Below are positions 10,901 to 19,299 of a stretch of DNA of 64,000 nucleotides, in pieces. Origin of the DNA: Amylostereum areolatum. Its lineage: Eukaryota > Basidiomycota > Agaricomycetes > Russulales > Stereaceae. Every line of letters begins with the position of its first letter. Within the stretch, counting starts at the first letter, position 1. A program made the translations under genes and the position numbers. The stretch spans positions 646,083-710,082 of the forward strand of contig SAXG01000024.1 of the NCBI GenBank assembly GCA_012932865.1. Reading direction: 5' to 3'. A model generated the notes under the pieces. That model saw only the letters and a program-made list of their open reading frames with translations. It was not told where the DNA came from and searched no databases.

Positions 10901-11851
10901 CTTTACGAATGGTTAGGCATAGATGCGGGTCTTACGACCGCCTACCACCCTGCGGCCAATGGACAGACAGAGCGCATGAACAAGGAAGTCGAACAACAAC
11001 TGCGCATGTTCTGTAACCAAAGGCAGGATGATTGGTCAGATTTCCTGCCCACTGCCGAGTTCGTTATCAATTCACGCCTTAATGCGGCAATGGGACACAC
11101 ACCCTTTGAATTGATCTACGGATACACCCCGGACTTTACAGTTCCGGTAGGCGGAGGAACGCGCATGCCGAAGCTAGACCAGCGCCTCCACAAGCTGCGC
11201 AAAGCACGTGAAGATGCCGAAGCTGCCATGCGACTCGATAAAGAGAACATGAAAAACTCCCGAGCTCCGGGATGGACTCGCCCTCACGAATTCAAAGTAG
11301 GGGATAAGGTCATGCTTGCATCGAAGAACATCTCGATCCACCAAGCGAGCTGTAAGCTAGGCCCACGCCAACTCGGTCCTTACGAAGTGATCGAGCGGGT
11401 TGGGGATCTTGATTATCGACTCAAGCTTCCCCCACAGCTCAAAGTCCACAACATCTTTCACGTAGACAAGCTCTCGCCGTGGAAGGGCAACGAGGTTAAT
11501 GGGCAACTGCCGCCGCCGCCACCTCCGGTCGAAGTTGACGGAGAAGAGGAATACGAGGTAGAGGAGATAATTGACAGCTGGATCTTCCGGTGTCAACTCC
11601 AATACCTGGTGCGGTGGAAGGGATACGGCCCAGGCGATAATAGCTGGGAACCGGCAAAAAACGTCAACACGGAAGATGCCGTCCGGGACTTCTACGCACA
11701 GAATCCCTCGGCCCCACGAAAACTAAACGCCGCGCTCTTTGCGTCGCTGCCTTGGGGGTTAAGGGAAAACTTTACCGATGGCAACGGTACTGATTACGAA
11801 TGGGAGACGGGTCGCCATACGGCCTTAGCCTGTCGGGTCGCCAGGCCTTAG
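7995..11851 (+). pseudogene. Element 2 pol: protease, RT, RNase H, integrase, chromodomain (one stop)
   Basis: The frame is continuous from 7994 through 11851 except for TGA at 10076-10078, where chromoviral Pol normally reads NRRQARW; here Asn is followed by TGA and then RQARW, so CGA to TGA is the simplest reading. Visible domains: protease (VDSG near 8306), RT with YLDD near 9376, RNase H (SDAS, EIYDRE, TDH), an integrase zinc finger, DDE core (VDL, DRGPQF, NGQTE) and a chromodomain (EYEVEEIIDS to SWEPAKNV, about 11550-11660). In the integrase zinc finger the C-x2-C pair reads CDTY, so the second cysteine is tyrosine (TAT at 10595-10597). Otherwise full length. Confidence 0.88.
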
Positions 11852-11859
11852 GAGGGGGG
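11850..11859 (+). other. Element 2 polypurine tract
   Basis: A run of A and G (AGGAGGGGGG) lies 3 bp before the TG of the 3' LTR. Confidence 0.65.
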
Positions 11860-11862
11860 TAA

Positions 11863-12416
11863 TGTGACGACACGCGTCAATAGCCCCTATCTTTTTCCTC
11901 AAAGGGACTTGCACCCTTTTCATTTTGTTACAACGGTGGAAGGACATTGTTTTGGACTGGGGATTATGGCTGGGTTGGTCACGTGACTAAGCACGTGTTT
12001 CTCTTCACATGACGTATCACCTGATTTCGGACTTTGGAACTCCACTTACACGCACAGCATAGAATCAGCGCACAGGATTGGTAGAATACGATTACTGTAC
12101 TTAGGATATTATGTGGGTCAAGGGGCTCTGAAGTGGGTCACCCTAGTAGTATAAAAGGAGTGCATGAAGCGAGCCTAGTCCTCATCTCGACCTCTTGGTC
12201 TTTGGACTAGGTAAGCAGTGTTTCTACTGTATCTTAGAACTGCGACTAATGCTAAACTTGGTCTTTGGACTAGTCATTTGCAGTGCCTAAGTAGTGCCCC
12301 TGCGGCTTCGCACGCTGACCTGTGTAGTCACGCTCGAGGAGGTTGACTTCGAATTTCTTTCTTGTTTTGTTGTGTGTTGTTGTCGTTGTTGGCACGTGAT
12401 CGACTCCGTCGTCACA
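11863..12416 (+). repeat. Element 2 3' LTR (554 bp)
   Basis: It starts TGTGACGAC and ends GTCGTCACA, a perfect 9-bp terminal inverted repeat with TG...CA ends. It contains a TATA box (TATAAAA, 12150-12156). The direct repeat TTGGTCTTTGGACTAG lies downstream of the TATA box at about 12196 and 12259. The partner LTR is outside the window. Confidence 0.75.
12150..12156 (+). promoter_or_regulatory. TATA box of element 2 LTR
   Basis: TATAAAA within the LTR, upstream of a short direct repeat in the likely R region. Confidence 0.5.
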
Positions 12417-13321
12417 GGATCAACCGGGACTGTCCGAAATGCCTTCGCAACCTCTAACGTAGCGGCTTGCGCCCCGGGAGGAGCCGATGCGATCTGCAAT
12501 AGATCTGCTCAGAAATGAGCTCACTCAAGATGCGCAATCCCTTCGATGGGCCAACCACAAACGGCAGAAAAAGGGCGAAAAGCCAACAAATACCACGGTT
12601 CTCCAATGAGCATACCGGGTGAAAAAAAGCAACGGTGCTCTATCGAGACGACCGTGCGAGCACCAATTGCCCTGCCTCTACACTGACACCCCGAATGGGT
12701 AAACAGCAGGCATAACGATCCAAATGATCCCCCCCCTTGGGCTCCCAATGAGCCAGCCAGGTACGCGAAGTGAAAACCACAGATCTGAAACACATTCGGC
12801 AAAGAAGACTCACCACTTTGGCGACCTCTGCGGCTGAACCCCACTTGGTAGGGAAATCGCCGCTATCCGTTCGCTCGTTGATTGAGAAACCGTCAACGCC
12901 ACGATATGAAATGTTCCGCACGAGGCGCCGCTTGATAACCTGCCCCTGAGCGTCGAGGGAAGGAATGACATGGACAGGGCACGCGGCGAAACAACCGCCC
13001 ACGAGATTTTCGATCTGCCTCGCCATGAAGGGTCCCGACATTCGGCCCGGCTCGACCTCCTCCGAAAGGTATTCTTTGATCCATGTGTCCTCTTCGGAGA
13101 ATCTGATTGGTGGGATAATGGAATGGGGAAGATAATGGTCGTGCATGCCAATAGGGAAGCCTGATTCAATTCTTTTTGCCACGGTAGGGTAACTTTCTGT
13201 GAGGCTATAAAATTCAAGGAAGTGCGCGAACGCGCGATGATCATACAGGGTAACGATTCTATGCAAAATGGAAATGGAAGAGGGGGGAGAAGGCCGAGAA
13301 TTTTGCACCAAGAAAGGCGGG
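12417..13321 (-). pseudogene. DIRS-like reverse transcriptase, N-terminal fragment
   Basis: The minus-strand frame contains RIVTLYDHRAFAHFL, then VEPGRMSGPF, then DFPTKWGSAAEVAKV. A GTGAGT donor at 12813 and an acceptor ending at 12494 define a 320-nt intron; splicing rejoins AEVAKV to IASAPPGAQAATLEVAKAF, the RT region before motif A. The frame ends at the element 2 LTR just after TVPVDP. The upstream end is cut by the foldback element (13322-13810), which separates it from the gag ORF. It has no YxDD and is not functional. Confidence 0.6.
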
Positions 13322-13810
13322 CACTGCGGGCGGAAGTCCATTTTTCGGAGTCGAAATGCATTCAAAACGAGCGATGAAAGTACAAATACCAATCGTGTTT
13401 TTACCTGGACAAAACACATTCCAAACATGTCCTCTCAGGCACATGTTCCTGCCTCATGTACCCTTCCAAAACTAGAAATTTCCGCCATGAGCAGTGATTG
13501 ATCTGAAATTAGAAGCTTCAGGGCAATTTTTGGCGGATCTTTTCCTAATCGAAACTGATTCTCCTTGGGGAACCGGTTTCTAACTGCTTAATTTAGGGAG
13601 AATATGGTCCTAAAAGGCTTTATTTCGAACTCATAGCTGCCCATGGCGGAAACCTCAAGTTTTAGGAGGGTACACGAGGCAGGAACATGTACCTGAGAGG
13701 ACATGTTTGGAATGTGTTTTGTCCAGGTAAAAACACGATTGGTATTTGTACTTTCGTCGCCCGTTTCGAATATGTTTCGACTCCGAAAAAATGGACTTCT
13801 GCCCGCGGTG
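13322..13810. mobile_element. Foldback/MITE-like element A (CACTG...CGGTG ends, GGG target duplication)
   Basis: A 489-bp near-perfect palindrome: arms 13322-13497 and about 13636-13810, with a loop of about 140 bp. Ends are CACTG and CGGTG, flanked by GGG on both sides (13319-13321 and 13811-13813). This matches the 3-bp duplications and CACTA-type ends of the EnSpm/CACTA superfamily. The arms begin with GGGC(A/G)GAAGTCCATTTT and contain GAAAGTACAAAT, shared with element B. It encodes nothing and must be non-autonomous. It is inserted between gag and RT of the DIRS-like element. Confidence 0.75.
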
Positions 13811-13840
13811 GGGACGCTGAGGCCCGGCGAGACGCGCTCG

Positions 13841-15283
13841 TTAATGCGAACACGTCCCCGCGATGGCGGGATGATTGCCGCCACAGTAAGAGCACGCGTG
13901 TTTGACGCGGTTGCCGTGATCGCCGCGACAAGAACCTTTGAGATTCCAGAAGGTGCAGAAATTGCCGTCGCCAGCGATGGATTTGATGACTTTGCGGTCG
14001 CCGTCCCACGTCGCGATGGGCGACCTTCCAGTAGCGGTGTTCTTCCTAGCCCTACAATCTCGTGCGTGATGGCCCAGCTCGGAACAAACAAGGCAAGTCT
14101 TGACGGCTGAGGTGGCGGCAAGCTTGCTCTGCGGAAAGGACAAAGACTCGCCTCCCATAGGCCGAGCGTAAGGGGAGAACCAATTAGATCTGCTTCCCCC
14201 AGCAACGGGCGCGCCTGTACCGGCCGAACCGTGGCGACTTGACGCGCTCGTGCTAGCGCTCATCATCCGTGAGATTGAGTTCTCGAACTCCTCCTGCGAG
14301 GCCTGTTGGACCTCAAGGCTGATTGTATTGAGTTTGGACCACCAGTCCATGACGTCCAACCTGAACGGGTTAGCAGCGTAAGCTGTCCTCTCCGCAATGT
14401 CATGCTTCAATACCGCTTTGAAGACCGTCGGTTTGTGGATTCCTCTGACGTCGGCACACATGTTGTAATGCTTGGCCCAGCGCTCCGCCACGGTCTTGTC
14501 GCAAATCGTACGGTCTTCCAAGAGCCTGTTGTAACCGCGCCAACCATTGTTCCACTGAGAATAGGTCAATTCCGCCTCCGGAGTAAACAAACCCGCGTCC
14601 AACAGGTAACCGGTGCCCATAGTGATCATCATCTTCCTCCAATAGGATGGCCCGTCGCCCGCTAAAGCACTCAGCGCTTCCAGAGTGAATAAGGAAAGAG
14701 GAGTGTGAACACCGTTCCTCAAAAGGAGATAGATCTCCTTCGATATTGGTTGCGCCACACCGGTAATGCGGTCGACCTCCTTGAGTACCGAGAAGATTGG
14801 TCTGTCAAGGTGTGATTGAGTCATGTCTTTCGCCCCGATGGGAGGGGGGGTGAACTTGGGAGCTCCGTGCAGCTCTTCGATGCGCGTCATCTCCTTCCCG
14901 ACTAGCTTAGAGAAACGCAAAATTCGCTTTTTAATAGTAGGGGACGCGCTTAGGAACTCCTCGAGGATGTCTTCATCTGTCAAGTTGTCCATGGCTATGT
15001 CCTCCGCCAACTTCTTTGCTGCTGCCGACGGCACTTCTCCATCTCCAACCTCGCGCTCAGGCGATCCTCCTCCTGATGCCGGCTCCTCTCCCAGAGGTCT
15101 CTCTCTGCCCTGACCCTGACCCTGGCCCCGGCCCTCAGGACCCTCGGGACCTTCGGGACCGTCGTGAGACCCCATTCGCTGCGCACCATACATCTGCCTT
15201 GTCATGTCGCGGCCTAACGTTTGAGACCGTCCGTTCTCTTGCTCAACCGGTGTGTTCATGCCTTGAGGTATTTCGGAGTTCAT
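13841..15283 (-). CDS. DIRS/Ngaro-like Gag protein with CCHC knuckle
   Basis: The 480-codon ORF is unbroken. The N-terminal third is polar with a PEGPEG repeat. The middle is helical and capsid-like, without a clear name. Near the C-terminus is a CCHC knuckle (CLVCSELGHHARDC) and then a second cysteine/histidine cluster (C...GSC...HACSYCGGNHPAIAGTC) of the type that ends Gag in basidiomycete DIRS/Ngaro-like elements. It stops 28 bp before foldback element A. Function is RNA packaging by analogy. The start at 15283 is the first ATG of the frame. Confidence 0.65.
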   Translation of the reverse strand: MNSEIPQGMNTPVEQENGRSQTLGRDMTRQMYGAQRMGSHDGPEGPEGPEGRGQGQGQGRERPLGEEPASGGGSPEREVGDGEVPSAAAKKLAEDIAMDNLTDEDILEEFLSASPTIKKRILRFSKLVGKEMTRIEELHGAPKFTPPPIGAKDMTQSHLDRPIFSVLKEVDRITGVAQPISKEIYLLLRNGVHTPLSLFTLEALSALAGDGPSYWRKMMITMGTGYLLDAGLFTPEAELTYSQWNNGWRGYNRLLEDRTICDKTVAERWAKHYNMCADVRGIHKPTVFKAVLKHDIAERTAYAANPFRLDVMDWWSKLNTISLEVQQASQEEFENSISRMMSASTSASSRHGSAGTGAPVAGGSRSNWFSPYARPMGGESLSFPQSKLAATSAVKTCLVCSELGHHARDCRARKNTATGRSPIATWDGDRKVIKSIAGDGNFCTFWNLKGSCRGDHGNRVKHACSYCGGNHPAIAGTCSH

Positions 15284-15438
15284 GTCGAGTTTGAGAAAGG
15301 AGAATGGGATTCCCAGAAATGAAAAAGCAAAAAAGATCGTCCGCGCGGAGATCCGAGGTAGAGGATGAGAGCGAGGAGCGTGGGAAGTGATTTCCTCAAC
15401 GCGCTCTCGCCTTCACCTCCGGCTCGGGATCTCGCGCT

Positions 15439-15886
15439 CACTGGGGGCAGAAGTCCATTTAAGCCCTGATAACATCCATTAGATATGGGGACTGAAAGTA
15501 CAAATTTCTAATCTGTATTCTACGCGTGAACACGCGATTGAAACGTGGTGTTTCAATCACATGAGTTGCTTGTGGATACGAATCAATAACGAATCATTTC
15601 TGTTCTGTCTTATTTTGGGACCCATACGCATTTGAAACTATAAATAATCTGGCCTATTTCCGCCACTTATAGATCTGAAACCTGTCATTTGGGATTAGTC
15701 TTCGGAAAAAATGGCAACTGATCCAAAACCTTTCCTTTCTCGGGCATGTTCACACAATTGAAATCACAATGAAATCACACGTTTCAATCGCATTTTCGCA
15801 CGTAGAAGCCAGATTAGAAATTTGTACTTTCAGTCCCCATATCTAATGCATGTTATCAGGGCTAAAATGGACTTCTGCCCCCGGTG
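15439..15886. mobile_element. Foldback/MITE-like element B (CACTG...CGGTG ends, GCT target duplication)
   Basis: A 448-bp element with inverted arms of about 110 bp (from 15439 and to 15886) and CACTG/CGGTG ends. It is flanked by GCT on both sides (15436-15438 and 15887-15889). The outer arm shares GGGGCAGAAGTCCATTT and TGAAAGTACAAAT with element A, but the rest differs, so the two are diverged members of one family. It has no ORF. It lies between the DIRS-like remnant and the SRA gene, about 240 bp from that gene's start, so it may affect its promoter. Confidence 0.75.
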
Positions 15887-16122
15887 GCTGCCGCTGCCTA
15901 CTGCTGACTAACCAGCCTACAGGAAAGCTCTCCGCCTCGCAAGCTCAGCTGGCGCTTTCCTACCAGAAATCGGACGACGGGACCGCGTTAAAAAACGCGA
16001 CCCGTCACACTCACGTGATCCGTCACCCCCTCCGCAATAAAACGAGCGCGCACAAGCGACGCCGCACTTCTTCCCCACTCCCACCGCCGTCACCGTCGCC
16101 TCGCAAACTCAGGACTCCCACC

Positions 16123-17695
16123 ATGCCCACCCCGTACGAAATCGCGCGCAACGAGAACATCGCGCGCAACCACGCGCTCCTGGAGAGCCTCGGGCTGGGG
16201 AGCGGGGGCTCGGCCCTCGTCATGGGTGCCCAACCTAAGCCTGCGCTCGCGACCAAGGCCAAGGCCAAGAAGGCGCCCGCCAAAAAGCAGACGCAGACGC
16301 GCAAACGCAAGACGCCGCCCCCGTCCGACAGCGGGGATAGCGACGGCGAGGCCCCCGCGCCGGCCAAAGTCGCGCGCACGGAGGAGACGGGAGGGTTGCG
16401 GCGGAGCTCGCGGAACCGGGGGAAGACGGTGGATTATAGGAAGGAGAGGGAGGCGCGCGGGCCGAAGCTGGTGGCGAGGGCGGTGGGTCCGGCGCATGAC
16501 AGGGACCCGGGGAGGTTGGGGAAGAGGGTGCATGATCCGTGAGTTCGGGTGTTGGGTGTTTTCCTGCAAGCGTGTGCTCACTGTCGTTGCAGGAAGGTGT
16601 TCGGGGCGATTCCGGGGGTGAAAGCCGGGGATTGGTGGGAGTCGAGGTGGGGTTATCCCTTTTTTTTCTTTTGGTTGGTGGTGACGGATGCTGACCGGCG
16701 TGTGGTGCTGGCTGGTAGGGAGCTTTGCAGCAACGCGGCCATTCACGCGTGCGTGGTCCTTTTTTGTTTTCGGGGTGGCATGGGCTGACGTGTCGTCTGA
16801 CAGGCCGTGGGTCGCTGGGATCTCGGGGTCGAGCAAGGGCGCGTACTCCATAGCGCTTTCTGGAGGTTACGAGGACGACGTGGACCTCGGTGAGGCGTTG
16901 TGCGTAGATCTGTTCATGCAGTGCGACATCGGGGCTGAGAACGCGTCCTTCTCAGCACGTTCACCGGCGCGGGCGGACGCGACCTCAAAGGCACGAAGAA
17001 CAAGCCGAAGAACGTGCGTAGTTCCGCGTTCGTCCGTGTCCGTACAGGCGTCTGACGTCCCGCAGTTGCGCACGGCCCCCCAAAGCTGCGACCAGACCTT
17101 CGAGAACGCGGGGAACAAGGCTTTGCTGGTAAGCTTGAGCTTGATGCTCCGCGTCGCTCGTATGTGTGGAGATCGGACCTGAACGTTTTTTGACCCACGC
17201 AAAGGCCTCGTCGAAGTCGAAGAAGCCCGTGCGCGTTATCAGGGGGTTCAAGTCGAAGTCCCAGTTCGCGCCGTTGGAGGGGTCAGTCTGCCTCTTCTTT
17301 CTTGCTGTTTCTTTCCGTGCTTATTCTCCTCGTAGGTATCGCTATGACGGTCTTTACACGGTCGAAAAGGTACGCGTCGTGCATCGTATCTCCGTTCATG
17401 GCTGTCTCTGATAGTTACCATTCTTTAGGCGTGGCAGGAAAAAGGGCTGAACGCCGGGGGGTTCAAGGTGTGCAAGTTCGCTTTCAAGGTACGATGCGTT
17501 GCGTCTTCCGAAACGATAGATGACCGATGCTCTTTGCAGAGGATTCCTGGCCAGCCACCCCTTCCTCAACGTGGCCTGGCCGAGCCAAACGCCGATGCCG
17601 ACGCCGAAGTCTCCGGCGATGAAGGCGAAGAAGACGCTGAGATCGACGACGACGACGGGGCCGACGATGACGATGAAGAGGACGTCGCTGCTTGA
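16123..17695 (+). CDS. SRA-YDG domain protein (UHRF1-like, stand-alone)
   Basis: Ten exons can be read with consensus GT...AG introns of 35-90 nt; exon 1 is 16123-16538 and exon 2 is 16593-16646. The N-terminal 140 residues are basic and low complexity (KAKAKKAPAKK, then RRSSRNRGKTVDYRKER). The SRA-YDG domain follows: FGAIPGVKAGDWW, AYSIALSGGYEDDVDLGE, FTGAGGRDLKGTKN, NKALL, KPVRVIRGFKS and YRYDGLYTVEKAW. The C-terminus is acidic. SRA domains bind 5-methylcytosine or hydroxymethylcytosine by base flipping. There is no RING, PHD or Tudor domain as in UHRF1 and no SET domain as in plant SUVH proteins. It appears intact and is probably a nuclear chromatin reader. Foldback element B lies just upstream. 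Confidence 0.85.
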
Positions 17696-18129
17696 ATCAA
17701 GGTTTGGGTGCCTTCTTGTGCTGCTTTTCTTGTTTTCTTGTGCTGTTCGCATTGTAATGCATGCTTACCCTGTCTTGGTTCCCGTCGCATCGGTTACTCG
17801 TGTTATCTTTCTGCTTTCCTCGATGTATAGTCGTAGTGCTCGATTTATAACCCGTATATAGTTTGGATAGCAGTGTCGTGTTATACTTGTTAGTCGTATG
17901 CACTATATGCGACTGGTCGTTGATCGAAGTACTTATGTCCGGCGGGGAACGAGCGCTTCCATCATTTGGCGCTTGACGGCAAAGTCGCGTTTGTTGATCG
18001 AGAGTTCGCCGTGTTCGTGTGGCACTACCATCAGATTCTTCACCACCCACCACCACCCCCAGTACTTCACGAGCATCCCCAACCTCGGATCCTCTCGAGA
18101 GTCGAAGCTACCGTTCCTCGCCGCCCCCT
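17696..18129. other. Intergenic: 3' end of SRA gene to small orphan gene
   Basis: No ORF or repeat is supported here. It is T-rich after the SRA stop, as expected of a 3' untranslated and terminator region. Confidence 0.4.
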
Positions 18130-18780
18130 ATGTATGCTCTAAACGACATGCGATCCAAGGAGAGCACCATGCCGAACATCGCACGCCTCGCTGCGTTGCA
18201 TCGGATGAACCCACGTTCATCGCGCCCCGAGTGGCGCGTGGAGATGGAGATGCAGGCGCGGATGAAGAGGAACGCAGACGCGTTCGCGGCGATGTTGTTG
18301 AAGAGGGGACTCGTGCCGCAAGGGACTCGGCGGCGGCTTGAGGGTGGGGTAATCAAAAGTAATATGGGAAGAGTGGAAAGCACGCCTGGGTGAGTTGTAT
18401 AGGTGTGGGTACTCGCAGGTGGGTATCCCAGAATACTGATGCGCATGTGTGCGACAGGTCGGAGCGCGTGGTCGTTCACCGACAAGTATCGTTCAAGCTG
18501 GAGTCTATGCCAGGGTGAGTGAGGACGCGCCCGACCCCGTAAATTGTGACTTTACAATCGTCGGTACGCCTTTCCTGCCTGTCAGGTACGAAATCGAGCA
18601 CATCTCGTCCGCGGAGCTTGTGAGTGGTCTTACACAGTACTTACTTGATTCCTCTGACCGATGTATGTCGAGTAGGTTCGGGTGACAGACGCAAACCCCA
18701 AGGATCCGGAAGGAGAGTTCTCGTGCCAAGTCGTGTACAGAGTGCGTTATATTCGACGTGTACTTATCCTGCAGCGGTGA
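18130..18780 (+). CDS. Small orphan protein, four exons
   Basis: I do not recognise the family. From ATG 18130 the first exon gives a basic helical region (RLAALHRMNPRSSRPEW, then MQARMKRNADAFAAMLL). Introns starting GTGAGT join it to VVVHRQVSFKLESMPG, then YEIEHISSAEL, then VRVTDANPKDPEGEFSCQVVYR, ending at TGA 18778-18780. All four exons stay in frame, giving about 150 residues. Codon use and intron style match the neighbouring host genes. Starts at later ATGs in exon 1 are possible. Confidence 0.55.
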
Positions 18781-19299
18781 AACTAAGCAGTGGGTACTAC
18801 GTTCCAGCGCATCCCGGCGTAGCTGCATGCCCACACCCGTTTCGCAACCTCTCCACAATACTCGCTTTCGTCGCACATATCCCCACCGTACCATTTCTTG
18901 CTGTCTTCGCTATCTCCCTCTTGCTGTCTGCCGTCTGCCGTTCGAATATATGTTCTTCCGCTCGCGCGTTCGCGCCGTGTACCGCCCACGTGACCGCGAA
19001 GGGCGCGATAAGGGGAGTGTATAATTCTTATCGGGGCGTTCCTTGGGTTTGACCATGTCCGTTCAATATTCAATCTTCGCCCGGCCTGGTCTCGTTCCGT
19101 GCGCCACCAGGGCCGCTATCTGCTCCCGCCAGCCGCCCGACGCCGCCCGACGACGACCGACGTTGATTTGAGTCGCGCTCTGGACCCGCTCGAGGAAGCT
19201 CTCGTCCTCCGCCCGCCGCCCGCCCCTCTTTTCCTCAACTATAACTTCCCCGACAACGGTCTCCTCCCGCTTTGACCCCTTCCACTCGTCGCTATCACA
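18781..19299. other. Intergenic: promoter region of the NCS2 permease gene
   Basis: No gene is supported in these 519 bp. A pyrimidine-rich stretch precedes the permease ATG, as is common for basidiomycete promoters. Confidence 0.4.

Larger units (their letters stand above)
7995..12416 (+). mobile_element. Element 2: chromodomain Ty3/Gypsy retrotransposon, 3' part
   Basis: This is a second, distinct chromoviral family. Its pol frame is open from the junction with element 1 at 7994/7995. It has protease, YLDD reverse transcriptase, RNase H, integrase and chromodomain, a polypurine tract and a 554-bp 3' LTR. The 5' part (gag and 5' LTR) should lie left of the window because elements 1 and 0 split it. 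The right LTR end abuts the reverse transcriptase frame of the DIRS-like element at 12417; GGATC (12417-12421) is the expected right copy of the target duplication. Confidence 0.85.
12417..15438 (-). mobile_element. DIRS/Ngaro-like retroelement remnant (gag plus RT N-terminus)
   Basis: Read on the minus strand, a zinc-knuckle Gag-like ORF (15283-13841) is followed by the N-terminal half of a reverse transcriptase that runs into the element 2 LTR at 12417. The RT carries the GRMSGPF motif and the SVN-like, DFPTKWGS and APPG...AKAFRTVPV pattern I associate with tyrosine-recombinase retroelements of Agaricomycetes. The catalytic YxDD part, RNase H and recombinase would lie beyond element 2, outside the window. 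The right boundary is not defined; I place it provisionally at the foldback element at 15439. Confidence 0.6.

Noticed and set aside
12560..12790. Minus-strand ORFs read as an extended RT (for example the SRTWLAHWEPKGG stretch)
   Set aside because: They lie inside the inferred 320-nt intron; splicing restores the expected RT sequence instead.
16090..16851. Minus-strand frame of 253 codons opposite the SRA gene
   Set aside because: GC-rich antisense shadow; the plus strand carries the recognisable SRA domain with consistent introns.
17240..17262. GGGTTCAAGTCGAAGTCCC as a possible tRNA B box
   Set aside because: It lies in an SRA exon, and no acceptor stem or A box is in place.
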